From NCBI GenBank assembly GCA_013396635.1, contig WBMW01003838.1, positions 33,439-97,438 on the forward strand: a stretch of DNA of 64,000 bases, read 5' to 3'. This document shows positions 36,501 to 51,500 of this stretch, piece after piece; within the stretch, counting starts at the first letter, position 1; every line of letters begins with the position of its first letter. Source of the stretch: Penelope pileata. Taxonomy: Eukaryota; Chordata; Aves; Galliformes; Cracidae. Under the pieces are notes generated by a model. It worked only from the letters and a program-made list of their open reading frames with translations, had not been told where the DNA came from and searched no databases. A program made the translations under genes and the position numbers.

Positions 36501-39500
36501 CAAATTAATGCTCATCTGAGCTTTAAGATGAAAAATGAAAAGATTAACATTACAGATATACCATTCTTTTTATGCTATTATTGCACATTTTGGTATTCAT
36601 AATATCATCCTTAAGGTATCTGAGAAACACACTAGAAATCGCGAGCAATTAGGCCATGTTAATCTCTCGCTGCCAGGTCATTCTTCTGCGTGATGTCCCA
36701 TCTTCTTTTAAAACAGTGCAGTCTTCCAACTGTTATTAGGAGACCACAGACAACTCAGAGATGTCCACTGCTGAACCTAAACCCATGAATACATATTCTT
36801 TCTTTCCTAACTTCAGTATGACAGCCTTTTTCAAACAATTAAAAGTCCTCCAATCCATAAAGGTCCTACCACTATTATCCTCCTGTTACTTAGAAAAGAA
36901 CTAATTTTCTTCTGAAATTTCAAAAGTCTTACAGCACTGAAACGTTCCTATTTTTAATCAAAGAAAGACACACTTTCAAATCAAATATTTCACTGATCTT
37001 TGCCCTGGCCATTGGTTATATTTGACTTCTGAAGCCAGAGGTTTCTCTGGTTAAGAAGGCTCCTTGCTTACAGATTCTGGACTCATCTTTTCCCATTCCC
37101 AAAGGGAAAGGAAAGAGGATAAAAAAGGAGAAGGCACAATAGAACAAGGAAGTTTAGCTTAGCACTCACAAGATTAAAAAGACATCAAAAAACTGAGTTG
37201 ATATGAAATAAACAGAGCTTTTGACTATGCTATAATTTGCTGCACTTCACCATTGTACCTGTATACAATCCAGATTATCAGAGTATTTTGTGGTTGTGCA
37301 CACTACATGTAAAGGGAAAGGGGAAAGGACAAACGGACTGTGAGAGCTCAGATGTGTTAGAAATGTATTTAGTTGGTTTATTTCTACCAGGACCATTTGA
37401 ATGCTTTGGCCAACAGCCATCATAGAATGGCTTGGGTTGGAAGGGACCTCAAAGATCAGCTAGTTCCAACCCCCTTGTACACATTCAGCCTCATGACGTG
37501 TTCTCAGATGTGCTCTGCTCTTACGCTAGGAGGGATTTTGCTTCTCTGACCCCTGCATAGAAGAGGCATGGGAAGCCTGACTGGCAGTGAAGACAGAGGC
37601 AAAGAACTCTTCTCCACATCTAAGGAGGCCAGTTTTCCCTTCTCATTTATCAGAGGGGAGACACTCTCCTTTGCCTGTCTCTTGCAACCAATGTATCAAA
37701 AGAAATCCTTCGTTTTTACATTTTTTGAGAAGTTCAGTTCCATCTGTGCCTTGGCTTTCCTGACCCCATCCCTGCACATCCAGACAACATCCCTGTATTC
37801 TTCCCAGGCGACCCATTCCTGCTTCCACTGCTTATGGTTTTCCTTCTTAGCGCTCAGTTTGACCAGCAGGTCCTTGCTCAGCCATGCTGGTTTCCTGCCT
37901 CCTCTGCCTGATTTCCTATGGAAAGCTCTTGTGCTCTCAGAAATACGTCCTTAAAGTGCTGCCAGCTCTGTTCTGTTCCTTTGTCCCTCAAGACAATTTC
38001 CCAGGACATTTCATCCAACAACTCCTTGAACAGCCTAAAGTTCACTCTCCTGAAGTTCAGGGTCCTGACTCCACTCTTCGCCAGGCCCACATTCCTTGAA
38101 ATCACAAACTCAACCAGAGCATGACTGCTGCAGCCCAGACTCCCTCCAATCTTAATGCTTTTAACGATCTCCTCTGCACTGGTGAGCACCAGGTCCAGCA
38201 GCATGTCACTTCTGGTCGGTCTGTCCAATACCTGAATAAGAAAGTTATCATGGATGGACTCCATGAGTCCCCTGGATCACCTGCAGCTCACTGTGTGGTT
38301 TTCTCAGCAGGTATCTGGGTGGTTGAAATCCCCCATCAGGGATGGGAGAGCCTGCAAGTGGGACACTTCTTGCAGCTGAAGGAAGAAGGCCTCATCAGCA
38401 GGCTCCCCTTGATCAGGGGGCCTGCAGTAGACTCTGACCACCAGCTGTCCTTTATTAGTCCTATCCCTAATTCTAACCCGCAGGCTCTCTTTCTGACTGT
38501 TTCTCAGAGGCAGCTCCTCACAGTCTATTCACTTTTTAACATAGAGGGCAACTCCCCTGCCCTTCCCACCTTACTACCTTCCCTTCCTAGCCTTCTAAAA
38601 AGCTGATATTCCTCAAAGGTAGTATTCCAGCTACGCAAATCATCCCACCATGTTTCTGTGATAGCAGTAAGGTTTCCAATTGCACCACAGTTTCCAACTA
38701 CTACTATGTATTTCCCATGCTGTGTGCATTGGTATAAAGGCACTTCAGCTGGGCTTTTAGGCACACCACCTTCCTAGGGAAGCCCTTCCACAGACCTCCG
38801 AGACAAAGCTGAGGTTTTCGCCCGCTGCCTCCTGAAATAACAGCATTCCCTGAGTCTTCTCTGTCACTCAGCAGCACATCCCCTTCCCAGATGCAGTTTA
38901 AAGCCCTGGTGACAAGCCCAGCCAGCTTGCTGCCTAGTAAGTGTGCCTCTCCTGGTCAGTTCTGTCCTGTCCCACTCAGCATTCCCATGTTACTGAAGGC
39001 CTGTCCTAGATCACAGAGCGTGAAGGAGTGTATTACTGTATTCCAAATTAGCCAGTCTTAACTGATAATACAGATAGCCCTTACTTTTACCACTGTTCAA
39101 CTATCACAAAGATAAATCATAAATGGAACGTGGTACATTACATCTGAAACTAAGACATGATACAGTTTTGCTGCAGGCATGGACCAAGAACTCTGCTCGT
39201 CTTCAGTCCTCAACAACTTATATCTGAACAGAAAAAACAATAATTCACACTACGAATAAATCAGCCCCTGGATTATCTATTAGAACAACAAACATTTATT
39301 AATAGAGTTTGGGACCCTGAAATGTTAACCTTTTTTGACCAAATAAGGAGACTGCATTCCATGCCTGGCACAAGCCCAAGTCCAAAGCAGAACAGCAGTT
39401 TCAGTGCTGAAAGTAGGAGTGAACTAGAAGGCTGGAACTAAGTTATACATTACGAACAACCAGTTCATGACTTACTCATGCAGAAAAACTCATTTTGCAA

Positions 39501-42500
39501 TTTAGGAGGAGAAACATTAAAAAAGCCGGTTTAAATCTTCACTGACAAATTTAAACAGATACTTTTATTACTACAGGAAATAGTATGAGTTAATCTTAGA
39601 ACCCTGTATGTAATGCTTAAATAACAACGCATATGGAAGTACTATTAACTGGAGATGGCACAACAATCTGTAGGCACACACAAGTGCTACAGCCCTCAAC
39701 TCATTCACAAACATGGAAAAAAACAGTGGACTAGCCTGCAGTTCTGAAATGATGCTCCATCCATGAAGCCCAAGGACATCCCTACCATCCTGATCAAGCC
39801 AAAAAAAATACTCACCAGTAACCAATGTATGAGACAGGTAGTCTACACATACATTCTAACAGCAGGCATAGTTCTGCCTTGCCATGTGTTACTGCAAGGT
39901 TTTCCTTTTGCAGTATCTGTAGAGCCTGTAATCTTGCTTCTTTTCCTGTTTCATGTATGATATACAAGAGAGTGCATCTACCACCATTTCAGTCTCTCAA
40001 CAGCATCTGAAAAAGAATTAGAGAGAAGGGAAAAGCAGATGGGACAGGAATGTACATGTGGACTGCGCATCATGAAGAACACTGTTAACTAGTAGGAAAG
40101 CTTTCTTCAAATGAGTCCACATGTACGTTCTTGCAGATGGTGACTCTCAGCAGTTAGCTCTGCCACAAGATTTCTGGCAGAGGACGAGAATCCTATGGTG
40201 CAAACTAAGGACTGCACTGATGTCCTACCGAAGATTGGATTCAACTTTGGCTATTTCAAGAACAGTACCACACAAATGTGAGAAGAATGTCAGAGGCCTG
40301 CACAGCAGATGGATAGGTCAGAAACCTGCTGCTAACAAAGGTGCCTGATGCATGTTAGAAAGTGCTCTCGTTCCACTTTCATGGTTTCACAGCAGGTCCT
40401 TATACAATTGTTACTGTGTGCCAACGGTAGAATTCCGAGATCTTCTTGTAGGGAAGCACATCTTCTTGAAAGGCCTGGGTCCATGACAGGACCAGAATAA
40501 AAAGAGGGTCCTCAGAACACTGCAGCTGTTAGTCATAGCTTCTTTTCTAGAAGCAGGAAGCCTCAGGAAAAATACCAAAAGGCTAGGATAAAACACCTCT
40601 ACCTCCATTGTTAGAAGATACTTGCAGGGGCTCCAGACAAATCCTCAAAGAAAACAGCACATGAGGCTGTTCAAAGGAATGACCTGACTTCCCACTCATC
40701 TCAGAAGGGAATACAGCATAAAGCAAGAGCATTCACAGGCCAGATGAACAAGAATCTAGACTCAGAAGGTGGTCACACAAGCATCTAGAGCACAAAACCT
40801 AAATTGGAAGAGAACATCTCGTCACAAGCGTATGCATTGGCACAGAATTCCTGAAGGAGTTCTGCAGTGGGAGACTCTTGTGCCATCATGTGGCAGTCTG
40901 AAGCCAAATGGAACATGGAACTGATTACAATAAATTCTGAGGACTAAGACAGAATGAAATAATGCTTCTTCACATTCACAATCTAAGGAATAAGACTGAA
41001 AGCATCACAGAGTTGTCCTGTAACAACAACTTTCACAAATCAGGCAGTGAGATAAAGGAACTAACTTTCTCTGCAGTGAAGAGGCATCAAGATAACCAGC
41101 AGCATCTAGACAAATGCTTGCAGAGACAGAGATATCCACAAACTGAAGACAAGGTAAGCATTCTGCCATCCTGCTCATCTTGCAGAAGCTTAAGATCCAG
41201 CTCCAACCTCAACTTTTCTGCTTGAGTGTAAGAAAGTGCTGCAGCACTCTTTCTATGAATCAGATTTTGAACGATTAGGAGCTATGAGGATATAGATCTG
41301 GATTAGAGCAGGTTACTCTACTGTCAAAGACAGAATGAGAAGGATGGAAATGTTAAGTCAGGAAGTAGCAGAGAGACAAAAGTTAACAAAGTCCCCTCAA
41401 ACATCCATATCCTAGCATAAGGTATAATAAGCTTCCAAGATCATAGAATCATAGAATGGTTCAGGTTGGAAGGGACCTTAGAGATCATCTTGTTCCAACC
41501 CTCCTGCCATGGGCAAGGACACCTCAAAGCCCCATCCAGCCTGGCCTTGAACACTGCCAGGGAGGGGGCATCCACAACTTCTCTGCGCAAATATAAAAAA
41601 AAGATGACAGGTGACATGTCAACTGATGGGAAAGTTGGAGGCTGAGAACAGATCGTAAGAAGAGAGAAGTCTGGCACTCTCACCATCTTTACCAATCCAA
41701 TTTGAAAAAAAAAAATGAACTAAAGATCATTATGAGACAAATACTGCTTCTTATCAAGGTTGGCTCCCAGACAGAAAGCATGCAAAATAGCCCAGTCTCG
41801 TCAATAGGTGAGACAAAACATCATCCTTCCAGAAGTTATCAGGGAAACGCATACTATGTTCTCTCTTACAAATTCCCACAATATATTTTATGGGAACATT
41901 TCTTTGTGGATGCTTGCTACTCTGGTGGCTCATGGGACTGACATTCATAGCAGACAATGAGAGAGAACAGCCAAGGCAACATGGCATCAGGAATGACCTA
42001 TGGGTTAAAAAGAAGTGACATAAGGCATTATGCTTGTGCTAAGCACTCTGCCTTATTTGCTGATTAAGATCCTGTAAGCAGACGGACCTCCAATGTTTCA
42101 GAACAAAGAGCAAGGTCTGAAGAAAAGGAGGGCAAAAGTGGACACCTTATGACCTTTTAAGCAGTTGGCTTCTGAATAAAGTCCACTGGGGATCTTCAAG
42201 GGTACAGAGAACAAAATCATTTAGCTTCACTGAACAAGACTCAGCATGACTAGTTCTTGGCTAGGAGGCTCCTTTCACAGAAATCATAGAAAAGCCCAGG
42301 TTGGAAAGGACCTCAGAGATCATCTCTTCCAATCTTCATTTGACCAAATGAAATTCAGGAATGTGAGCTCCCACGTCGGAAGATGCTCGAATGACTAGGG
42401 CACGTAGCAACTTCTAAGACCGTACCGAAGTATTCAGTAGGGATCAGAATAGGGAACACTACCTTCAGGGATGGCATGTGACTTCAACTAGGCCTTTGGT

Positions 42501-45500
42501 AAAAGGGAAAAGAATAAGGAAAGATGAAGACTCATCAGTCAGCAGAGTAATTCAAGAGGGCAATGGACAGGAAAAAAATGGTGGTATGTTCTCTTCTGTA
42601 TGCCAAACACCAAGTAAGAAGAGACAGAGCACCTCCACCCTCCATGAGTACTACACAGGAAAAAGTATAAACCTTACAAGGCAAGGCACAAGTATATCCA
42701 ATACTAGAATGTACACACAGATTCATTTGAAAATGTCATTTAAGCTCCTTAAATCAACAATTTCTTTTCATGTGGCACAAATGTTTTTTAATTCTTTCTG
42801 CTCTTGAAGCTTTTCTTTTTCAATAGTCGCAGGGAACAAAATTCTTGGATCATCACCTAGAAAGCACTCTGTTGTGTACGTTCTGACTGTAGGAATGTAC
42901 AGAGACATTTCTGCTAAAATGTAATTCCAGACATGAAATTTTTATCATTTTGTCAAATTGAAGCTAATCTGCCCCAGATACTAATGGCTTGATTCTGATA
43001 AGAGTTTTAAAACAATTAATGAATTAAGATGCCCAACTTTGGCTTAGCCTCCAAGTAGTTTTGCCACTGAGTGCTATGTTTCAAAATAGCAATAGCCATC
43101 AGCTACAAGGCACATAACTTAAGGCACGAGACGGATACACACACAACTATCTTCCTCTCACATTAGCCCAGTCACTCCATGTTTCTTTCTACTGTATAAA
43201 GTCATGATAATGTTGTCAATCGTCAATGACATCTTAAAACATACGAGGTTCAAGGAGGAGATCTTTGAATATTAACCAGCTTTCTTGGGCCTCTCTTCTC
43301 TCCAGAGCGTTATCCCATGGGGCTCTTTCAAGCCAATCCATGAAGGGGCCAAAGTCTGCTCTCCCAAATCCCTGCATTGCGATCTTTCTTTTGCCCTGCT
43401 CCTTCCTCTCATCATCCTGAATTTTACTATCTCATGATCCCTGTAGCCTTCAACCTTCACGTGGGAACATCAAGATCGGAACCAGTGAACTCAGTGAGCC
43501 ATGGACGGAACGACCCTGGAACAAGGATACCATTATGCTTGTGACAATGAAGTCTCCAACGAAGCCCTGGGAGAAGTAGGGACTGAGACATGGTCGGTGC
43601 TGCAGAACGCCCTGTTTGTTCCTTGTCCCCCCTGATAAGGAAGTTGCGAAGCATTGCTGTGACTAAGTGAATTGTTAACCAATTAGGTTAGGATTGATGA
43701 GTACTGCTTGCAGAACTAGCTGTGTTACAGGCTGTTGCTTCAGCCAGAAAGGCTCTACAAGAAGGCTGGCTTATTTCTCAAATAAAGATTCTTGTACCTT
43801 TGGTGATCTTTGAGCATATCCCTGAGTCTCTGTGGTGATTTTGCCACACCTTCACATCCCCAGTGATCCCCTCCTTTTTTCTGAGTATAAGGTCCAGCAG
43901 AGCACCTCTCCTCAGTGGCTCCTCTATTACTTGGGTCAGGAAGCTGTCACTGCTCCACTTGAAGAACCTCCCGGACTGCTTAATGCCCTGCTATTCTGTC
44001 CCTCCAGCAGACACTGGGGTGTCTGAAGTCCCACATGAGGAGCAGGGCCCATGAATGTGACGATGCTTCTGGCTGTTGGTAGAAGGCCTCGGTCACTTTT
44101 TGTCCCTGGTCACGTGGCCTATGGCAGACACCCACTACAATGCCATCTGTACCAGTCTGCTCTTTAATCCTTACTCACAAGCTCTCAGACAGCTCCTCAT
44201 CCATCCCCAGTCAGACCTCCGTGTACTCCGACTGTTCTCTCACATGAAGGGAAACATGTTCCGAGCCTTTCTTTCTTAAAAAGCCTGCATCCTTCCACTG
44301 CAACCTTCCAGCCATCCCACCATGTCTCTGTGATTCCAACATGACTGTAGTCCTGCAACTGCACACATCTACCACATCATATTTACTCCCCACGCTGTGC
44401 GCATTGGTGTAAATACACTTCAGACAGGCACTCCAGCATGTTAATTTCCCAAAGTTTCAGTGTCACAGCTTTACTGAGAGGAGACATCAAAACTGCTGCT
44501 TCCTGAATTTTCAAGTTATTATTGGGAATTTCTTGCATACCCAGCACCAGATAAAACACATTCTTCACAATGACTCTACAGCAGTTCAAAATGAGAGCTG
44601 CAACAGTATGTACACTTAGCATCAATTTCACAGATGAAAAATCTCAACGTTAACCTAAGTGCCTAGGCCATAAACAAACACTAAAAGGTGGGTAAGACCA
44701 CATAGGACAAAGACAGGTCTTGAAATATTGGAAAGCTAATGATAAAAATAAAAGAAGTAGCAATAAAAGTAAAGGCTACAAAAACAGTAAAGTCTTCCCA
44801 GATACGGAACAAACTCAGCTAGAGTTTGCTCTGAGTCACACTGTGAAGGCTGGGGGGAACACAGCAGCTACTTTGGGCTAACCATGCTCCCATGTTACAG
44901 AAAACAGGCTTAGAAATCTGCTGCAGATGCTGCTGAAGAAAATGTACTGCCACAGCTCAGACCAGATTGTGGCTCTGTATGAACACATGGACTATCAGTC
45001 AGAGAAACACTTGCTAGATAGAACACTACATTTCCTACTAAGCTTTAAGTTTTGGGTTTTTTTTCTGCTGCATTTCTTTTACATACCTGTATGTCACTTG
45101 GCACCAATGCTAACAAATGAACAAAACCACAACTCTAAAAATCAGCCAAAAAGCATCCGCTCACCCCAAAATCTATGGTGGTTCAAATTTACCATCAGTT
45201 AACCTCCAGTGCAAGCACTTATGAATGTCTCTAGTTGAGACAGTACTTGATATGAGATTGTTTAGGTAATGTGTCAAAACATAAGTCATATCACCTTGAC
45301 GATGCTTCTCATTTGACAGTTTTATCTATTTCAAAACCACAAGTATAATAGTACAGTTACATGGATTACACTTAAATCTACGTGAAATGTTTTCCTACCT
45401 CCAGGCATAATCTGACCAACATCCTGTACAGTTAAAACAGACAACTTCTCTTCTGTATCTACTCTTATCACACCATAACTCAGACAATTCATAGACAATA

Positions 45501-48500
45501 CTGCTTTTCCTGGAGGAGGCCCACCCAGTTCTGGAGGTCTGAAAAACAGAAAGTCAAACTAGGCATGAATCAACAGACCAACGGCATTAGGGTAATCAAA
45601 AGCATCATGCAATTCTGTCAGGTCTATTAAGATTAACCAAAAGAATGGTTTTTCATCTTAAACAAGCAGGAGTTCAAGACAGGCAATTTTACTAAATTAA
45701 AATAAGAGCTAGATAAAAACACTGCATAGCTTCCTCCCACCCTAAAATGTTACAGAGAGGATGTATGCCTAACATGAGCAAAGAGATGTCAAAAATAAGT
45801 ACTGAAGGACTAAATTTTCTGACCAACAGAAAATTAGGAAGTGTTGGGGCTTGACAGTTCTCTGAGCAGTATTGACTGAGGACCAACAGCTCCATTTTGT
45901 GCAACTGCTCAACTTTCGTGATGATGCAGAACAAAAAAATCCAAATGTTAAAAAAAAACACAAAATATCCAGTTTATTATCCTATTTATTTTTTTAAATA
46001 GGGAAAGGTAAATTTCTTGCACCACAGAAAACATTCCCTGATATTTTAGACTTTTTTGTTTCAAGTTTTCTTGTAATGTATTTTCCTGAAAAGGTACATT
46101 TTGATCAAAGCCACTGCCAGTGTGCATGTGTGAACAGATACATTAATGTGTCTATTCATAATCAAAATATTTGGTTTCCCCAGTGCATCACTTGCCATCT
46201 CCAGAAATTGAATGGTACTTCCCAGGCCAACTACAAAGGTTTCTTTCATTTTGGCCCCTTGACTATAAGGCAATACACCTAAGTGAATAATTGAAATTTC
46301 AGCATCTTCTTCCTCCCAGAGTAAGCAAAAGCCTTCATTTTTGAAGTGTTTTCTTAAGGTCCTCCAGCAAACTTGATGAGAATGTCACTTTCCCAAACAG
46401 CAAAAAATATAGTACAGCTGACTTCTTCTGGAAAATATGAATTTTTAAATAAATAAATAAACAAATCCCCAGTTCCTTTAGTGCATGAGATACCTGCAAG
46501 CCTCAGACTTCTTCTGTATAAGTCTTTGAGCATCATCTTTGAGAACAGCTGCCTTTTCTGACTATCATCTTAAGATCAGGTAAACTTTAACAGTCAAGAA
46601 ATTTTTCCAGTCCACTTCTCAGGAAAAAAAAAAAGAATTACCTGCGAATAGCAACAGTTAGTGCCTCTGAGGAACTCGCACAGGGGCAGATTACTTCGGG
46701 TCTCAAACCTCTGGATTGAAATACATTCAGGAATGCGTCACATGAAGATATCGACCCTAAAAAGAACAGTCACACATTGGAAACATTTTGCCAAGTGCAG
46801 GAAAGCTCGAGTTTCAGAATTTCAAAGTCTAAGCTTACTCTAAGCTCAGCTGTACAGATAGGATTGCATCCTTGCACAAAAACTACATACTTTTGAACTG
46901 TCTAAAGGATATCCAAGCCTACTGTTAGACTCTAGATTTGAAGAACAAAATAGTGGTTAACAACTAATTCACAGAATGAAATTCACTACTGCATACTCTT
47001 TCTCTGGCAGTGCTCCATAACACATAACATCACTGAAAGTCCTCCAGTGATGTAGTGAATATTTCATCACTAAGGGTAACTGTACCTGACAGTTCCTACA
47101 GTTATTATTTGAGTGCTTCTCATTAAGGCCACAGAATCACAGCATTTAGAAATTAAAATAAAATGCTTCTGACACATCTTCACTTCCATTCAGAACTCTA
47201 CTTCCACTCAGAACTCTACCACTAGCACGCAGCTCAAAATATAAAGGGATATTGCATGACTGAAAGCTTTGTATTTTGCAGATCTGGAATTGTAGTACAT
47301 AAAACAATGCAAACCTGCAACACTGATCGTACTATAACCTGGGTACAGGATAATTCCATATAAATTCATATCACACAGTACAACACTGATGAAAAGATTA
47401 AGCGAAAAAGTCATTTACAGAGATACACATGGTTAAGATGTGCAAATAGCAATGGAAAAGCAGTGACATCACTATCATACAAATAGTATGTATTTTACTA
47501 TGGAATAAACTGCCAAATATCTTCTAAGCATCAGCTATGAGGAACTGCTTACAAGAAATATTATCCTAGCAAGACCACTTCAAACTTCCATATTCTGCCA
47601 GCACACCTGCTGACCTCCCACCATGTAACTGTAATCTCCAGTAAATCTGAAATACTCTCAATGTTCCGATGTACAAGCAAAACTAAGCACCAAAGTTATA
47701 TCCTTGTCTGTTGCAGGAAACAAAACAAAACAAAACAAAACAATCTTCTCAGCTACTTTCTCAATTTACCGTATGCCATTACTGTATCATTGACAGAAAA
47801 AGGCATGACTACCAATTGCTCTAGTTAACACACAGCATTCACTTGAGTTAAGGCTGTGACTGCTCCAATTTTTGTCCTTGCACATGACTGAGGCAAACTC
47901 TAGATGAACGTACAGAAGTCAGACACACTTTCCAACTCATAGATTTTATCTGCCTGCACTACATGAGCAACTACTTCAAAATTGGCATTATGATTTACTT
48001 AAAAAAGCCTGTTTCTTAAAATATGTATTGCCAACTATTCTTTAATGAATAATAAAATGTTTCCTGTGAAAGTTTCTCTCCACCACCGTCCTTAGCAAAG
48101 AAATGCTGTTGCTGTCTGTTTTGCTGAAGGTGAACTGCTGAGCTCCTACAGCACAGGTCCAGAGTTCTGTCACTTACAGAACATTTCAGTTCACCTTGGG
48201 CTGACAGCTCAGAAAATACACCCGTACTCACATGGATTAGCTCCATCTGCCACTATTAACATTCGTAAAGAGCTTAGACTGACATCTCTCTGATCTCTCT
48301 GAGCCAGAAGTGACCAGTGCATATCACGTGATTTTACTACTGCAACACGGGCTGAAAATAAAAAAAGGAAATAATTACAGCATGTGTGCAGAACGAAATA
48401 AAGACAAAAGTTATAAAATTACATAAATGCACAAAAATACTTACATAAATTTATGTAACAAACTACTACTATCTTACCACTGTGATGTGCACACTCCAGA

Positions 48501-51500
48501 TGGAGTTGATTATAGAATTTAAATGTTTACTATAAATTCAAATACTAAGATGAGAAATAAAATCATCTTGAAAGATCTATCAGAAGAAGCAATCAAAGCC
48601 ACTCAGTCATTCTATCAGTACTTTTACCACTGTAATGCAGCACTTGGTTGCTGAAGCTCAGGCGTAACAATTGCAAAGGAAGTCAGCTGCATAGAACATC
48701 AGTGGCCCCTCATACAGCAGGCATCTTATACAAACAGATCTTCCTCTGACTATTTAGAGTAAAAATATTTTAAGGTTACCTTTGTATGAGCAGACTTTCT
48801 GTATCCAGGAAAGTGGATTAACCTTCATTAATGCATAGGGAATACTGATGACATGCATTCTGTTCATAACGCTCTGAGAAAAATATTCAAAAATGAAGTT
48901 TCAAGGGACTCAAAGACAGAATGTACCAACATCTTTTAAAAAAATCAGAGCTACAGCATAACTCTTACATTTAACTATTAGTGAAAAGCTGTGTGTACAA
49001 TCAACAGCATGTACGCTCTGTCTGCTTAGTTGGTTAGTGAAAAAGTAATATTCTATTCTTAAAAATATAAATAGTGAAACATAGGTTGAGATGATCCCAT
49101 TTTGAAGCCAATGCACTATCCCAAAGAGAAGCTTCTGGGTACAGTTTTTTACATTCATTCAAATACTTACTGTTAATACTCCATGCCAAAGGCCAGCATC
49201 TCTTTTGAAATCCAACACATTTGTTAGCGTTTCAGCTAAAAGCAAAGCAAAATAAGCAGTTTTAAGAAGAGTTTTATGAGAACATTTATGAATTCAGGAT
49301 ATTTGTTAAAGCAACTGTGAAACTTTTAACACATCTAACAAATCAAAACTATGTTGCCACGTCTTGCCCTTTATAACAAAGGATGCTTTACCATAAAGTG
49401 CCTATGTTATTTAATGCAATCATCTTAAAAGTACAATTATAAAACAGATTATTACAAAGAATTTAAGGCATGATTTTCAGTTTCATACTACTTCCATGTG
49501 TTTGCTATCTTTGCCAAAGAACCATGCAGACTGAAACTTTGCTTTTGATGCCAACTGATGAAATTTTCAACTAAAGTGGTTCAACTATATTTGAAATAAT
49601 TATATTAGTGGGAAATATTACCATAGCTGTACTAAATTTTCTTCAGTGCTTTCTCTGAGAAATGCAAACAACTTATGTGATTCAAAACACAGAATTGAAG
49701 TTTGGCAGAAGATCTAACCTGATCTAAGGATATCTTTTACTGATCAGAAACTTGCTTGCCACTGATGTAGGACAGTTGCACGTAAAAGAAATGGTTCTTC
49801 AAAGTTCTTACTCTTCTAGTTTAGTTTTCAGAAAATACAAAAGCATACACAGCTATTTCCTAATAAACAAAACACTTCAGTAAGCCAGCCACACATCCAT
49901 TCAGTCCCTGTGTGACTTCGAACTCCAAGAGGTCTGAGATAGTCATGGCAGTCCCAGCCACAAGCCTATATATAAGGAAATGTACATCTTTTATATCCTC
50001 AAATATTTCCAACCTTGAAGAAAAGTGGACAGCATATAGCTGTGTTGGCTGAAGAAAGCAGTCAGCAGTTTCACAGCATCCTATGACAGATTCTGTATTG
50101 ATACTCAAAGAGAGGGTCTAACGCATGAGAGTATGAAAGCTTAAAGTTCTTTTAAGACAGTAAACATGATTTTACAACATAATCATAATTTTCCAGAATA
50201 ATCAAAGCAATAAGCATCATTTTAAAGTTGTACCCAACTTACCTTCTGAATAGCCACATGCCTGAGTCAATGCATGACAGTGTGCCAGCATGGAAGCATG
50301 AGATACAGTAATGCCTACGGTGCTGCCCTCTTTACTTGTTTTGTACTGAAAAAAGAAAGTTTACACACACATTAGTTCAAGAACAAAATAAAGAAAATTT
50401 ACAGTAGTGAACTGAAAGGACATTTTACTTTTTTAAAAAAAACCAAATAGTTATTGTAAGAGATGCACTTATGTTCAGGGAATACACTAATACCATAGAA
50501 AATCTGATCATTTCTCTACCCTAATGAAACAAATTGCCACAGGGATCCCAAAATGTCAATTATCCAGTCTTTGGTCATACTCAGTACAAACACTCAGATG
50601 ACAGTTTTCCTGGTAAGCGTGAGAGAAACACTCTTGTTCCACAACTATACATATTCCAGTCATCTCTTTTGAAGCATCAGAAGACTGAAGAACGAAAATA
50701 CGCTGTGACATAAATAGGAATAGTGTAACAATAAGTAGGCATATTATACTGGATCACCTCAATATAAGCAATCTCAGCACTGGCATCCCGCACTTGTGGA
50801 TGCCAGTCCTTGGATGGTTTTGCCAGATGCTTCCCATCAATTACGAACCAAATGAGACGTGGCCAACCTTCAAATTAAAAAAACAAAAAAACACCAGTTA
50901 CTGTCATTACAATCCCAATACCTTTTTTTGTTTGTTTATTTGTTTTTTTCTCTCCCTCAGTATTCTGGGATAACAGCAAGAACCAAATAAAGGCTGCAGC
51001 ACCACATTCCTGATGGGAAGAAGGAGCACTAAGTACTCCCTTGATAATAACAGCAGTTCTTTACACGTAAACTAGAAGCTTGCAAGTAAACCCAAAGAGG
51101 TGACTTAACAGTAACAATCAATACACCCATTCTTTATACCATAATGAAATTTGAGTACCTTGAAAACATACCTTTGAATGTGACCACCTCACCCGTCTGA
51201 GCTTTAGGAAGGCCCTTCTGACAGGCATCAGTGGTTAATGCTAGTGTCACTCCACAACTGCCCAAAAGAAAGCCGATTTGTTGGCTACCTGCATCCTGAA
51301 GAGAAAACATGTTATAGCAAACTCACAAATAACCAAGTGTCAGTACAGTTTACTGCAACTTTTCTACATTCTGAAAATATTAAGCTGATTTATATCACAG
51401 GAAAAAAGAAGTCAAAAGATATTTTACGATAGCACTGAAATCTATGTTCAAAATACATAGTTTTGCTTTGTGCCAACTATTTTAGATCTGGTAGGTCTGG

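Larger units (their letters stand above)
36203..45398. other. DIP2A: 9.2-kb DIP2A intron, repeat-rich
   Basis: It contains CR1 copies at 37419-39030, 41441-41592, 42283-42345 and 43250-44450, the last with a nested solo LTR. The rest (36.2-37.4, 39.0-41.4, 41.6-42.3, 42.35-43.2, 44.5-45.4 kb) shows no exon, RNA gene or recognised repeat. Confidence 0.7.
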
